From: Propionibacterium sp.
Lineage (GTDB): Bacteria; Actinomycetota; Actinomycetes; Propionibacteriales; Propionibacteriaceae
Assembly: GCA_012517405.1 (NCBI GenBank)
Contig: JAAYVB010000026.1
Coordinates: forward strand, 1-64,000
Direction: 5' to 3'
DNA: 64,000 nt
In this document: positions 27,270 to 35,308 of the stretch, one piece after another
Layout of the letters: each line of letters begins with the position of its first letter
Position numbering within the stretch: the stretch's first letter is position 1
The notes under the pieces: model-generated
Database searches by the model: none
Told to the model about the DNA's origin: nothing
What the model saw: only the letters and a program-made list of their open reading frames with translations
Translations under genes and position numbers: made by a program

Positions 27270-28678
27270 CAGGCAGTGCCCTCGTTCAGGTTGATCAGTG
27301 ATGTCTCGTCATCGGCGAGGTTGGCCACTGTGGCGGGCACGGTGGCCACCTGGGGACGCCGCGCCTGATGGCTGATCAGCAGCAGAATAGCCACGATCAA
27401 CCAGTTGGCCACCAGCGAACTACCACCTTGACTCATGAAAGGCGTCGTCAATCCGGTGAGCGGCAGCAGGCGAGTGACGCCGCCGATGATGGCGAAGATC
27501 TGCAGGGCGAAGATGAAACTGAAGCCGGACGCCAGCAGCTTGCCGAAGATCACGGTCGAGGTGAGGGCCGCACGCAGGCCGCGGGCCACCATCAGCAGAT
27601 AGATCAGGATGACGGCGACCAGCCCGACCAGCCCGAGCTCTTCACCGATCGCCGCCGAGATGAAGTCGGAACTGGCCACCGGCGTCAGGCCGGGCCGTCC
27701 CTGACCCCAGCCGCGTCCGAACAGGCCGCCCCAGGCCATGCCGAACTGGGCGGTGATGATCTGGTAGTTGGCTTCGTAGTTGCTGAACGGATCCAGCCAG
27801 CTCGACACCCGGGTCGCCACATGGGGGGCCAGCTGCCCGATCACGTAGGCGGCGACCGCGAAGGCGCTCACCCCGATGATCACCCAGCGCACCTGGCTGG
27901 TGGCCACAAACAGCATCATCACGAACAGCCCGAAGAACAGCAGCGAGGTGCCCAGGTCGTTCTGGAAGATCAGCACGACCACCGCGGCCGCCCACATCAC
28001 GCCGACCGGAATCAGATCGCGCATTCGGGGCATCTGGAAACCGAACATGCGGCGTCCGGCCAGCTGCAGCAGGTCGCGGTTCTCGGTGAGATAGGACGCG
28101 AAGGCCAAGGTCAGCACGATCTTGGCGATCTCGGCCGGCTGGAAGGAGTACCCGGCGATCTGGATCCAGATCTGCGATCCGTTGGCCGCGTTGTTGGGCG
28201 AGGACAGGAAGGGCAGCAGCGGCAGCAAGAGCAGGATCATGCCGACGATGAACAAGATGTAGCTGAAGCCCTGCAGTACCCGGTAGTCGCGCAGGTAGAA
28301 CAGCGTCACTGCGAACAGTGCCACGCCGATTGCGGTCCAAATCAGCTGCATGGTGGCGGCGTTCGGCGAGGGATCGAAACTCATATCGAGGCGGTGGATC
28401 ATCGCCAGCCCGAGCCCGTTGAGCGCCAGCACGCAGGGCAGGATCACCGGATCGGCGTAGGGCAGCTTGAGCCGGACGACCAGGTGCGCGGCGATGCAGA
28501 TCGCCAGCCAGATCGCCGAGACCGCGATCCAGTTGCTGGGCAGTGCGGCGTCCCGGTTGAGGTGGGTGATCAGGTAGCCACCGATACCGAAGGCCGCCGC
28601 GAGCAGGCACAGCGCGAGTTCGGCGTTGCGGCGTTTGCGGTAGATAACCACCGGTTGACTGTTGGGCGTAGACATCAT
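27269..28678 (-). CDS. rodA: SEDS peptidoglycan polymerase RodA/FtsW
   Basis: 469 residues from the ATG at 28678, which overlaps the pstP stop (ATGA). About 12 hydrophobic segments; SEDS hallmarks include FQPAEIAKIVLTLAFASYL, FQNDLGTSLLFFGLFVMMLF and the C-terminal GGVTRLLPLTGLTTPFMSQGGSS. It polymerises lipid II into glycan strands together with PbpA. RodA is preferred over FtsW from the gene order in actinobacteria. Confidence 0.95.
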   Translation of the reverse strand: MMSTPNSQPVVIYRKRRNAELALCLLAAAFGIGGYLITHLNRDAALPSNWIAVSAIWLAICIAAHLVVRLKLPYADPVILPCVLALNGLGLAMIHRLDMSFDPSPNAATMQLIWTAIGVALFAVTLFYLRDYRVLQGFSYILFIVGMILLLLPLLPFLSSPNNAANGSQIWIQIAGYSFQPAEIAKIVLTLAFASYLTENRDLLQLAGRRMFGFQMPRMRDLIPVGVMWAAAVVVLIFQNDLGTSLLFFGLFVMMLFVATSQVRWVIIGVSAFAVAAYVIGQLAPHVATRVSSWLDPFSNYEANYQIITAQFGMAWGGLFGRGWGQGRPGLTPVASSDFISAAIGEELGLVGLVAVILIYLLMVARGLRAALTSTVIFGKLLASGFSFIFALQIFAIIGGVTRLLPLTGLTTPFMSQGGSSLVANWLIVAILLLISHQARRPQVATVPATVANLADDETSLINLNEGTA

Positions 28679-30192
28679 CCACAAGCCTCGAGGTCGGGAC
28701 GGTTCGGTGAAGCCGAAGAGGTGGGGGATTCGGAGCGAGCAACAGAGTTGGGGCTCTGGGGGGCAGTAGTACCGGATTGGCCGTCGGTGGGAGGCTCGGG
28801 GCTGGCCGAGTCCGCGGAGGTTTCGGCGCCGGGGGTCTGCGGCGCGGGTGTTTCGGCGGGCACGGTGGCTGCGCGTTCGGCCTTGCAGCGTTCGGCCATT
28901 TCGCCGAGCACCTCCAGCTGCGTCTGCGCGGCATGTTCGGAGTCATAGCGCAGTTCTTGGTTCTGCACCCTGGCCGCGTAGTAGGGCGGCAGATCGTCCA
29001 CCAGGATCTCGCTGGTCTCGGTCAGCCGCGACAGCGGGTGTCCGAAGACCTGCTCGGGGATGCCCCGGTAGATCGCCACGTGCGCCTCGTCGGGACCGAT
29101 GAAATGCTGGGATTCGAGGTACGCGCGTCCGCCGAACAGGCCCGCGGTGAGTAGAGCCAGGATGGCCAGGATGGTCAGGACCCAGCCGATCCATCTGCGC
29201 CGCCGGCTTGCGATGTGCGGTGTGTAGCGGATCGCCTCGAACCGGTCGGGATCGATGACACCATCGGGCAGCTTCTCATCGATCGCGGCCGCGTCGGCCA
29301 CCGGCAGCCCGCGGGGCACCCGGGTGGTGTCCTCGATGATCTCGGACAGGTCGATCGGCTCGGAGAAATCGACCTCCGGGATCTTCATGGCCTCGGCAGC
29401 GCCCAGCACCTGCGGTGGGACAGCCTGCAGCGCCTCGTCGTAGTCCACCACGTCGGCCACGATCAGGGTGATGTTGTCGAGGCCGCCACCTTGATGTGCC
29501 GCCTGGGTCAACGAGCGGACGATCGAGTCCAGCGGCTTGTCGGCGGACAACAGCTTGAGGATGACATCGTCATCGACCATTCCGCACAGCCCGTCGGAGC
29601 AGAAGAGCACCCGGTCGCCGAGTTTGGCGTCCACCAGCTTGAAATCGGGAGTGTGCACCGGCTGCCCGTTGAGCACCTTGAGCAGCAGCGAGCGGTGCGG
29701 ATGCTTGGCCGCCTCGTCGACGGTGATCTTGCCGCTGTCGATCAGTGACTGCACCCAGGAATGGTCGTGGGTGAGCCGGGTCAGCTGCCCGCCGCGCAGC
29801 AGATAGCCGCGCGAATCGCCGATATGGCAGATGCCGTAGTGCTCGCCGTCGAACATCGCCCCGCACACGGTGGTGCCCATGCCTTCGAGCGAGTGGTCCC
29901 ATCCGACGAGGTCGGACAGTGCGTCGTTGGCCTTGGCCAGTGCGCCGCCGAGCGCCTCCAGCATCTGGTCGCCGACCAGCGGGCCGGATTCGGAGGCGTT
30001 GGGAGCCAGATTCTGCTCGTCGGCGCGCTGCAGTTCGCGGATAGCCACGGCGCTGGCCAGATCGCCGGCGGCAGCGCCACCCATGCCGTCGGCAACGACG
30101 ATCAGGTGCGGCGAGACATAGGCCGAGTCCTGATTGTTGTTGCGCACCAACCCGATCTCGGAATGCGCGTCGATCTGCAGCGAAAACGCCAT
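28675..30192 (-). CDS. pstP: PP2C-type Ser/Thr phosphatase PstP
   Basis: 505 residues. The PP2C domain (1 to about 235) has GLVRNNNQDSAY, VVADGMGGAAAGDLAS, GDSRGYLL and DNITLIVADV, supplying the metal-binding Asp residues. A linker, one membrane helix (WIGWVLTILAILALLTAGLFGG, about 330-350) and an extracellular part with a Ser/Pro/Thr-rich end follow. It dephosphorylates PknB and its substrates. First residues and gene order match Rv0018c. Confidence 0.96.
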   Translation of the reverse strand: MAFSLQIDAHSEIGLVRNNNQDSAYVSPHLIVVADGMGGAAAGDLASAVAIRELQRADEQNLAPNASESGPLVGDQMLEALGGALAKANDALSDLVGWDHSLEGMGTTVCGAMFDGEHYGICHIGDSRGYLLRGGQLTRLTHDHSWVQSLIDSGKITVDEAAKHPHRSLLLKVLNGQPVHTPDFKLVDAKLGDRVLFCSDGLCGMVDDDVILKLLSADKPLDSIVRSLTQAAHQGGGLDNITLIVADVVDYDEALQAVPPQVLGAAEAMKIPEVDFSEPIDLSEIIEDTTRVPRGLPVADAAAIDEKLPDGVIDPDRFEAIRYTPHIASRRRRWIGWVLTILAILALLTAGLFGGRAYLESQHFIGPDEAHVAIYRGIPEQVFGHPLSRLTETSEILVDDLPPYYAARVQNQELRYDSEHAAQTQLEVLGEMAERCKAERAATVPAETPAPQTPGAETSADSASPEPPTDGQSGTTAPQSPNSVARSESPTSSASPNRPDLEACG

Positions 30193-30193
30193 C

Positions 30194-30715
30194 TCAGCCG
30201 TCCAGTTGCATCTGGGAGCGGCCGACTCGCACGATGTCGCCTCTGTCGATCCGCACGGGTTGGGTGATGCGCTGGCCGTTCACGTAGGTGCCGTTGGTCG
30301 ACAGCAGATCTTCGACGACGAAGCCCTCGGCGTCGCGCCAGATCTTCGCATGCTTGCTGGACGCGTAGTCGTCGTCCACATCAAGATCGCACGACGACGC
30401 CCTGCCGAGGACGATCTCCTTGCCGACCTCGGGCAGCGTGGCGCTCGTGCCGGCTCCTCTGCCGGTGGTGATGGTGACCGTGGTGGGGGCCGGTGGGGGG
30501 GCGGCGCCGGCGCGGGCTGCGCGGCGGCCACGGAACGACTTCTGCAGCGAACCTGCGCTCAGTGAGGAGGCCTGCTCGTCGGCGGCCACCAGCTCCTCGG
30601 CGGTGACCCGGCGTCCGAACAAGTCGACGCGGATGACGTTCGTGACGAAGAGGATGAACAGCCACATCAGGACCAAGAAGGCGATCTTCAGGGTGGCTAC
30701 GAGGATGGTACTCAA
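30194..30715 (-). CDS. fhaB: FHA-domain protein FhaB (FipA-like)
   Basis: 173 residues. An N-terminal membrane segment (IAFLVLMWLFILFVTNVIRVDLFG) is followed by a basic linker and a C-terminal FHA phosphothreonine-binding domain (IVLGRASSCDLDVDDDYASSKHAKI, LSTNGTYVNGQRI). In mycobacteria the orthologue is phosphorylated by PknA/PknB and links kinase signalling to division. It lies 1 nt from pstP and 3 nt from fhaA. Confidence 0.95.
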   Translation of the reverse strand: MSTILVATLKIAFLVLMWLFILFVTNVIRVDLFGRRVTAEELVAADEQASSLSAGSLQKSFRGRRAARAGAAPPPAPTTVTITTGRGAGTSATLPEVGKEIVLGRASSCDLDVDDDYASSKHAKIWRDAEGFVVEDLLSTNGTYVNGQRITQPVRIDRGDIVRVGRSQMQLDG

Positions 30716-30718
30716 CGG

Positions 30719-31435
30719 TCAGGACCCCACTGGTGAGTGCACGAGCATCCGGGTCGAGCCGATCTCGATGCGTGATCCGTCGCCGAGCGTCACCTTGGTG
30801 ACGCGCTGGCCGTTGACGATCACGCCGTTGGTCGATCCGAGGTCTTCGATGCTGACGAGAACCTCGCCGTTATCGGCGGGCTGGACGATAATACGGGCGT
30901 GCTGCCGGGAGATGCCGGGATCGTTGATGCGAAGGTCCGCCTCACTGCCGCGTCCGATGGTGAAACCCGGTGGCAGCAGTGGATGCCGTACGCCGTTGAC
31001 CTCCAGCACGAGCGGCGCCCGCTTGATCGCGGTGGTCGATGCTGCGCCGCCGGTCTCGGCGACGGTCGCGACCGACTCGGAGCTCACTCGAAAGCGACCG
31101 ACCGATAAGGACGGATCGCATTCGTAGTCGATGCGGATCGGTCCGTTGAAGACGTAGTGACGCTCGCCGGCATGTCGACGCAGTTCGGGGACGATGTCGT
31201 CGTTGATGGCCCGTGCCATCGGGGCGAGCTCGTCATAGTCGTGCGTCGACAGGTAGACGGTGAAGTTGTTGGGGACGAGCCGCTTGTCGCGGTTCAACAG
31301 CTTTGCCTGCGCGTCCAGCTCCTTGGTCAATCGGGTGGCGATCTCGATAGGTTCCACCTCGCCGCGGAAGGCTCGCGCGAAAACGGTGTTCACCGCGTTC
31401 TCGAGTCCGCGTTCAACGTTGTGCAACCAGCCCAT
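30719..31435 (-). CDS. fhaA: FHA-domain protein FhaA (DUF3662 + FHA)
   Basis: 238 residues. The N-terminal DUF3662 domain begins MGWLHNVERGLENAVNTVFARAFRGEVEPIEIATRL; the C-terminal FHA domain has FTIGRGSEADLRINDPGISRQHARI and LGSTNGVIVNGQRV. Mycobacterial FhaA is about twice as long because of a Gly/Tyr-rich linker that is missing here. It binds phosphorylated MviN and PknB to tune peptidoglycan synthesis. It is the first gene of the fhaA-fhaB-pstP-rodA-pbpA-pknB operon; the 241-nt gap upstream should hold its promoter. Confidence 0.94.
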   Translation of the reverse strand: MGWLHNVERGLENAVNTVFARAFRGEVEPIEIATRLTKELDAQAKLLNRDKRLVPNNFTVYLSTHDYDELAPMARAINDDIVPELRRHAGERHYVFNGPIRIDYECDPSLSVGRFRVSSESVATVAETGGAASTTAIKRAPLVLEVNGVRHPLLPPGFTIGRGSEADLRINDPGISRQHARIIVQPADNGEVLVSIEDLGSTNGVIVNGQRVTKVTLGDGSRIEIGSTRMLVHSPVGS

Positions 31436-31676
31436 CGTGCCTCCCTTCAGCCTGCATTGCCATCGGTGCTCGATGGTGCTGCTGTCTCGGTGAGTCCGGA
31501 CAGGCGTCGCCCAGGACGAACCAAGCTCACCAGCGATACTAGGTCATCAGGCCGAGTCCGCACGCGCTGGTGCTGATCTGGGGCAGGATCGCGAGCGCTC
31601 TCAGGAGCTGTGAGTACTAGTGATGCGCGGTTTCGGCGTCGACCCGTGGGGTGCCGAACGGGCCGGCCGCCGATGC

Positions 31677-32075
31677 TCAGGCCTCGTGGTAGCCGTTCGT
31701 GGCGTCGCTGTCCGTCTTGTCGACTTGGGCATACGCGGCGCGGACTTCGTCCATGTCAAGGGCGCGGACCTGCTCGACGAGGCTGTCGAGAGCCGCTGCG
31801 GGCAGGGCGCCGGCTTGCGAGAAGACGGGAATGCCGCCGCGGAAGATCATCAGGGTGGGGATGGAGGTGATGCCCGCAGCGCCTGCGAGCTGCTGCTGGT
31901 CCTCGGTGTCGATCTTGCCGAAGGTGATGTCGTCGTGGGTCTGGCTGGCCTGCTCGTAGATGGGTGCGAAGTTGCGGCATGGACCACACCATTCCGCCCA
32001 GAAGTCGAGGAAGACGATGTCGTTGGTGCTCAGGACGTCCTCAAGGTTCTCAGCGGTGATCGTGACGGTGGCCAT
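31677..32075 (-). CDS. Thioredoxin
   Basis: 132 residues. Thioredoxin fold with WCGPC at 29-33, the buried Asp in LDFWAEWC, and the cis-proline loop ITSIPTLMIFRGG. The C-terminal extension of about 20 residues (DEVRAAYAQVDKTDSDATNGYHEA) is acidic and beyond the usual 105-residue thioredoxin. A cytoplasmic disulfide reductase is expected. It stands alone, 241 nt from fhaA. Confidence 0.93.
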   Translation of the reverse strand: MATVTITAENLEDVLSTNDIVFLDFWAEWCGPCRNFAPIYEQASQTHDDITFGKIDTEDQQQLAGAAGITSIPTLMIFRGGIPVFSQAGALPAAALDSLVEQVRALDMDEVRAAYAQVDKTDSDATNGYHEA

Positions 32076-32476
32076 CTACTTCTCCTGTGTTTTGGACGCC
32101 TCGAAGTTTTTGCTGCGTCAGTTGGTCAGCAAAACCACGGTGACAGGCGAGTTATTCCCGCGGATGGCGTCAGCGTATCGAATCAGGGCAAGAAAAACCG
32201 GGGCTCGCGCACCCACCCCCTGAGACGCGAACCCCGGCCGTCGGTCGCGCATCGGCAGGCCGGGGGGGCCGCCGGAATCGACCGTGTAATTAAGAATGCC
32301 ACTGCCGGAGCCCAGATACCAGCCAATTGCTGATCTTGCCGCGCAGATTTTCATGACGTTGATCAAATAGCTGCTGGCCTGCGCTTTTCTTGGCTTCTCG
32401 AGATGCAGAACGGCAGCCCGGAAGGGCGCGATCTGCGCTTGGGCAACGCGCACGGCCGGCACCGCGAGTTGGTGGG
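32076..32476. other. 401-nt gap with no convincing gene
   Basis: Holds the upstream region of the thioredoxin gene, an intrinsic terminator on the - strand (32191-32237), and about 239 nt between that terminator and the IclR stop. The open frames here have poor actinobacterial codon use and low-complexity Arg/Gly content. Local base composition is less GC-rich around 32280-32400. The long 3' region may be an untranslated tail or an unrecognised small RNA. Confidence 0.5.
32191..32237 (-). terminator. Intrinsic terminator for - strand transcript
   Basis: CCGGGGCTCGCG (32198-32209) and CGCGAACCCCGG (32226-32237) pair with one mismatch; on the - strand the stem is followed directly by TTTTTCTTGCC. 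This is the clearest Rho-independent terminator in the window. The nearest upstream - strand gene is the IclR regulator, 240 nt away. Confidence 0.85.
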
Positions 32477-33268
32477 TCAGTGCGGCCGGGCAAGCATCAA
32501 TGCCGCTGGGAGCTCGACGTTTTCGGGCAGCCGCGGAGGCACGAGTTCGGCGATTCGTGCAGCGACTTCGGCGAGTCGCTGATCGTCCACATGGCTGGCG
32601 AGCATGGTGACACTGAGCGCGGCTATCGCCCCGCCGTTCGACAGCAGCGGCACACCCAGGCAGGCGATGCCCGGTTCGTTCTCCTCGATCTCGGTGGCAT
32701 AGCCGCGCTCCCGGGCCGCGGCGACGGCGTCGCGCAGTTGCGCGGCGGCGGCCTCCGATGGGGCATAGGCGTCGAGATGATCATCGGGAATCGGCCGGTA
32801 GGCCAAGATTGCGCGTCCGAGTGAGGTAGTCGCGGCGGAGGCGTTGCGTCCGACCTGCGACCAGACGCGGATGGCTTTGTCGGGCTCGACCTTGTCGACG
32901 TAGATGACCCGGTCGCCGTTGAGGATGCCGAGGTGCACCAGTTCGTCCACCTCACGGGCGAGCACGATCAGTGCGGGATGCAGCAGCTGGGTGAGAGAGG
33001 CGGGGCCGAAGTAGTCGGCGCCCAGGCCGATCGCCGCGGGCCCGAGCCGGTAGCTGCCGTCGGTGTCCTGGGTGACGAAGCCGCGGGCGCGCATGGTGCT
33101 CAGCGCGCGATAGGCGGTTGATTTGTTGAGCCCCAGATCGCGGCCGAGATTGGCCAGCGGGACTCCGTCGGGCCCGGCCTCGGACAGACTGATGAGCAGC
33201 ATGAGTGCGCGGTCGATCGCCTCGATCGGGGCGGGACCGCTGGCCTCGGAACTGCTCGGGTTGCTCAT
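32477..33268 (-). CDS. IclR-family transcription regulator
   Basis: 263 residues. A winged helix-turn-helix (IDRALMLLISLSEAGPDGVPLANLGRDLGLNKSTAYRALSTM, about 18-60) is followed by an effector domain (LAREVDELVHLGILNGDRVIYVDKV, AILAYRP, GIACLGVPLLSNGGAIAALSV). It is divergent from the KDPG aldolase / kinase operon, so control of that operon by 2-keto-3-deoxygluconate or its phosphate, as for KdgR, is likely but inferred. A palindrome in the shared region overlaps the probable -35 of the sugar operon. Confidence 0.92.
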   Translation of the reverse strand: MSNPSSSEASGPAPIEAIDRALMLLISLSEAGPDGVPLANLGRDLGLNKSTAYRALSTMRARGFVTQDTDGSYRLGPAAIGLGADYFGPASLTQLLHPALIVLAREVDELVHLGILNGDRVIYVDKVEPDKAIRVWSQVGRNASAATTSLGRAILAYRPIPDDHLDAYAPSEAAAAQLRDAVAAARERGYATEIEENEPGIACLGVPLLSNGGAIAALSVTMLASHVDDQRLAEVAARIAELVPPRLPENVELPAALMLARPH

Positions 33269-33340
33269 GACAAGCAGTCTGCCACGCTGCTGACTCCGAG
33301 GGGCCGGTCTGCTACCATTTGTTTTAGTTAATGACCCATC

Positions 33341-33359
33341 TGTTTCGCTGAATGAAACG
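33341..33359. promoter_or_regulatory. KdgR/IclR-like operator candidate
   Basis: GTTTC (33342-33346) and GAAAC (33354-33358) form an inverted repeat with a 7-nt spacer. KdgR boxes of enterobacteria carry the same TGAAAC / GTTTCA half-sites. It overlaps the proposed -35 of the aldolase operon, fitting repression. Confidence 0.6.
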
Positions 33360-33380
33360 GTGGCCTTCTGTTCACATTAT
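33352..33380 (+). promoter_or_regulatory. Putative promoter of the aldolase-kinase operon
   Basis: ATGAAA (33352-33357, 4/6 to TTGACA) and CATTAT (33375-33380, 4/6 to TATAAT) are separated by 17 nt, ending 19 nt before the ATG. The ribosome site is GAGGAGAG (33387-33394). Confidence 0.45.
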
Positions 33381-33399
33381 CTCTACGAGGAGAGTGCAG

Positions 33400-34044
33400 A
33401 TGAGCGTCACTCTTGACGACATCACCCGTTACCGCATCGTTCCCGTTGTGGTTCTCAATGACGCGGCCAATGCCTCCGGGCTCGGAGACGCCCTGGTCGC
33501 CGGCGGGCTCCCGGTCGCGGAAGTGACCTTCCGCACCGCCGCCGCTGCAGATTCGATCAAGGTCCTTGCGAAGCGCGACGACATCCTGGTCGGCGCCGGC
33601 ACCGTCCGTTCGGTCGCTCAGGTCGAGCAGGCCGTCGACGCCGGTGCGTCCTTCATCGTGAGCCCCGGCCTGAAGGTCGAGGTCGTCAAGCGCGCGCAGG
33701 AACTCGGTGTGCCGGTGCTGCCGGGTGCGGTCACCCCCACCGAGATCATGCTCGCCCACGATCTCGGCCTGACCACCGTGAAGTTCTTCCCGGCCAATGT
33801 CTACGGTGGCGCGTCGGCCATCAAGGCGCTGTCGGCCCCGTTCGGCGGCACCCAGTTCATTCCGACCGGCGGTGTGAACGCAGCCAACCTCGGTGAGTTC
33901 CTCGGCCTGTCGTGCATTCCGGCGGTCGGCGGTTCGTGGATGGTGCCTGCCAAGGCCGTGGACGGTGGCGAGTTCGACAAGATCACCAAGCTTTCGCGCG
34001 AGGCCATGGACCTGGTCGCCCAGCTGAGCGGAGGCGACAAGTGA
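33400..34044 (+). CDS. eda: KDPG/KHG-type aldolase
   Basis: 214 residues. A TIM-barrel class I aldolase with the catalytic Glu in VAEVTFRT, Arg in the same motif, and the Schiff-base Lys in TVKFFPANVYGG; IPTGGVN forms the phosphate site. It cleaves 2-keto-3-deoxy-6-phosphogluconate to pyruvate and glyceraldehyde-3-phosphate. The start is set by GAGGAGAG 5 nt upstream. It overlaps the kinase gene by GTGA; the pair performs the last two steps of hexuronate or gluconate breakdown. Confidence 0.94.
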   Translation: MSVTLDDITRYRIVPVVVLNDAANASGLGDALVAGGLPVAEVTFRTAAAADSIKVLAKRDDILVGAGTVRSVAQVEQAVDAGASFIVSPGLKVEVVKRAQELGVPVLPGAVTPTEIMLAHDLGLTTVKFFPANVYGGASAIKALSAPFGGTQFIPTGGVNAANLGEFLGLSCIPAVGGSWMVPAKAVDGGEFDKITKLSREAMDLVAQLSGGDK

Positions 34045-35147
34045 GCGTGGATCTCGGCCTGAAGTCCGCTGAGGACTGCCAGTGGGACGCCCTGAGCCTC
34101 GGCGAGATCATGCTGCGGCTCGATCCGGGCGATGGACGCGTCCGCACTGCTCGTGAGTTCAAGGTCTGGGAAGGCGGCGGCGAATACAACGTCGTGCGTG
34201 GCCTGCGCAAGGTCTTCGGGCTGCGCTCGGGCGTCCTGACCGCACTGGTGGACAACGAGGTCGGCCATCTGGTCGAAGACTTCGTGATGCAAGGCGGCGT
34301 CGACACCTCGCTGATCCGCTGGGTCGCCAATGACGGTGTCGGACGCACGGCCCGCAACGGCCTCAACTTCGTCGAGCGCGGCTACGGCGTGCGCGGCTCG
34401 GTCGGTGCCAGCGACCGCGGTCACACCGCGATCAGCCAGACCAAGGCATCCGATTGGGACCTGGACGAGATCTTCGTGAAGAAGGGTGTGCGCTGGCTGC
34501 ACACCGGCGGCATCTACGCCGCTCTTTCGGAGACCAGCGCCCAGGCAGTGATCGATGTCTGCAAGGCGGCGAAGGAATCCGGCACCCTGATCAGCTACGA
34601 CCTCAACTACCGGCCCAGCCTGTGGAAGTCGATCGGTGGCCAGGCCAAGGCTCAGGAAGTCAACCGCGCGGTCGCGCCCTATGTCGATGTGATGATCGGT
34701 AATGAGGAGGACTTCACCGCGGCTCTCGGTTTCGAGATCGAGGGCGTGGACGAGAACCTCACCGTGCTGCCGCTGGACAGCTTCAAGAACATGGTCGAGC
34801 GGGTTGCCGCGGCTTACCCGAATCTCAAGGTCATCGGCACCACGCTGCGGGGCGTGAAGTCGGCGACCATCAACGACTGGAGCGCGATCGCCTGGTCGAA
34901 GGAAGACGGCCTGGTCAAGGCGACCCAGCGCGATGATCTGATGATCTTCGACCGGGTCGGCGGTGGCGACTCCTTCGCATCCGGGCTGGTCTACGGCCTG
35001 ATTTCCGGCGCCGATCTGGAGACCGCGGTCAACTACGGTGCGGCTCATGGCGCGCTGGCGATGACCACTCCTGGCGATACCTCGATGGCTACCAAGGCCG
35101 AGGTGCTGAAGTTGGCCGGCGGCGGTTCGGCCCGCGTCGATCGCTGA
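34041..35147 (+). CDS. kdgK: PfkB-family 2-keto-3-deoxygluconate kinase
   Basis: 368 residues from a GTG that overlaps the aldolase stop. Ribokinase-like fold with an N-terminal GEIMLRLDPG, EGGGEYNVVRGLRKVFG substrate loop, ISYDLNYRP (NxRP motif) and the catalytic VGGGDSFASGLVYG (anion hole and Asp base). The neighbour aldolase makes 2-keto-3-deoxygluconate the most likely substrate. Length is slightly above the usual 310-340 residues. A hairpin follows. Confidence 0.9.
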   Translation: MSVDLGLKSAEDCQWDALSLGEIMLRLDPGDGRVRTAREFKVWEGGGEYNVVRGLRKVFGLRSGVLTALVDNEVGHLVEDFVMQGGVDTSLIRWVANDGVGRTARNGLNFVERGYGVRGSVGASDRGHTAISQTKASDWDLDEIFVKKGVRWLHTGGIYAALSETSAQAVIDVCKAAKESGTLISYDLNYRPSLWKSIGGQAKAQEVNRAVAPYVDVMIGNEEDFTAALGFEIEGVDENLTVLPLDSFKNMVERVAAAYPNLKVIGTTLRGVKSATINDWSAIAWSKEDGLVKATQRDDLMIFDRVGGGDSFASGLVYGLISGADLETAVNYGAAHGALAMTTPGDTSMATKAEVLKLAGGGSARVDR

Positions 35148-35175
35148 TTGGTACGTTTCGCTGACTCATCAGGTG

Positions 35176-35202
35176 GCGCCCCGGTCCTAGCGGCCGGGGC
35201 GC
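35176..35202. terminator. 9-bp GC hairpin after kdgK
   Basis: GCGCCCCGG (35176-35184) and CCGGGGCGC (35194-35202) pair perfectly around a 9-nt loop, 28 nt after the kinase stop. No U-tract. Confidence 0.65.
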
Positions 35203-35308
35203 TGCTGCATGCCGGAGGCGCATCCTTGTCGGTTTCGGCACCGCACCCTGGGGAGATGATGACGCTCAGGCCGGGCTGCCTGGATCTGGTCTCACCTACA
35301 GTCTTCTC

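Noticed and set aside
31436-31676. A tRNA gene upstream of fhaA, as sometimes seen in actinobacteria
   Set aside because: No acceptor/T-arm pattern or CCA end could be found in the 241-nt gap on either strand.
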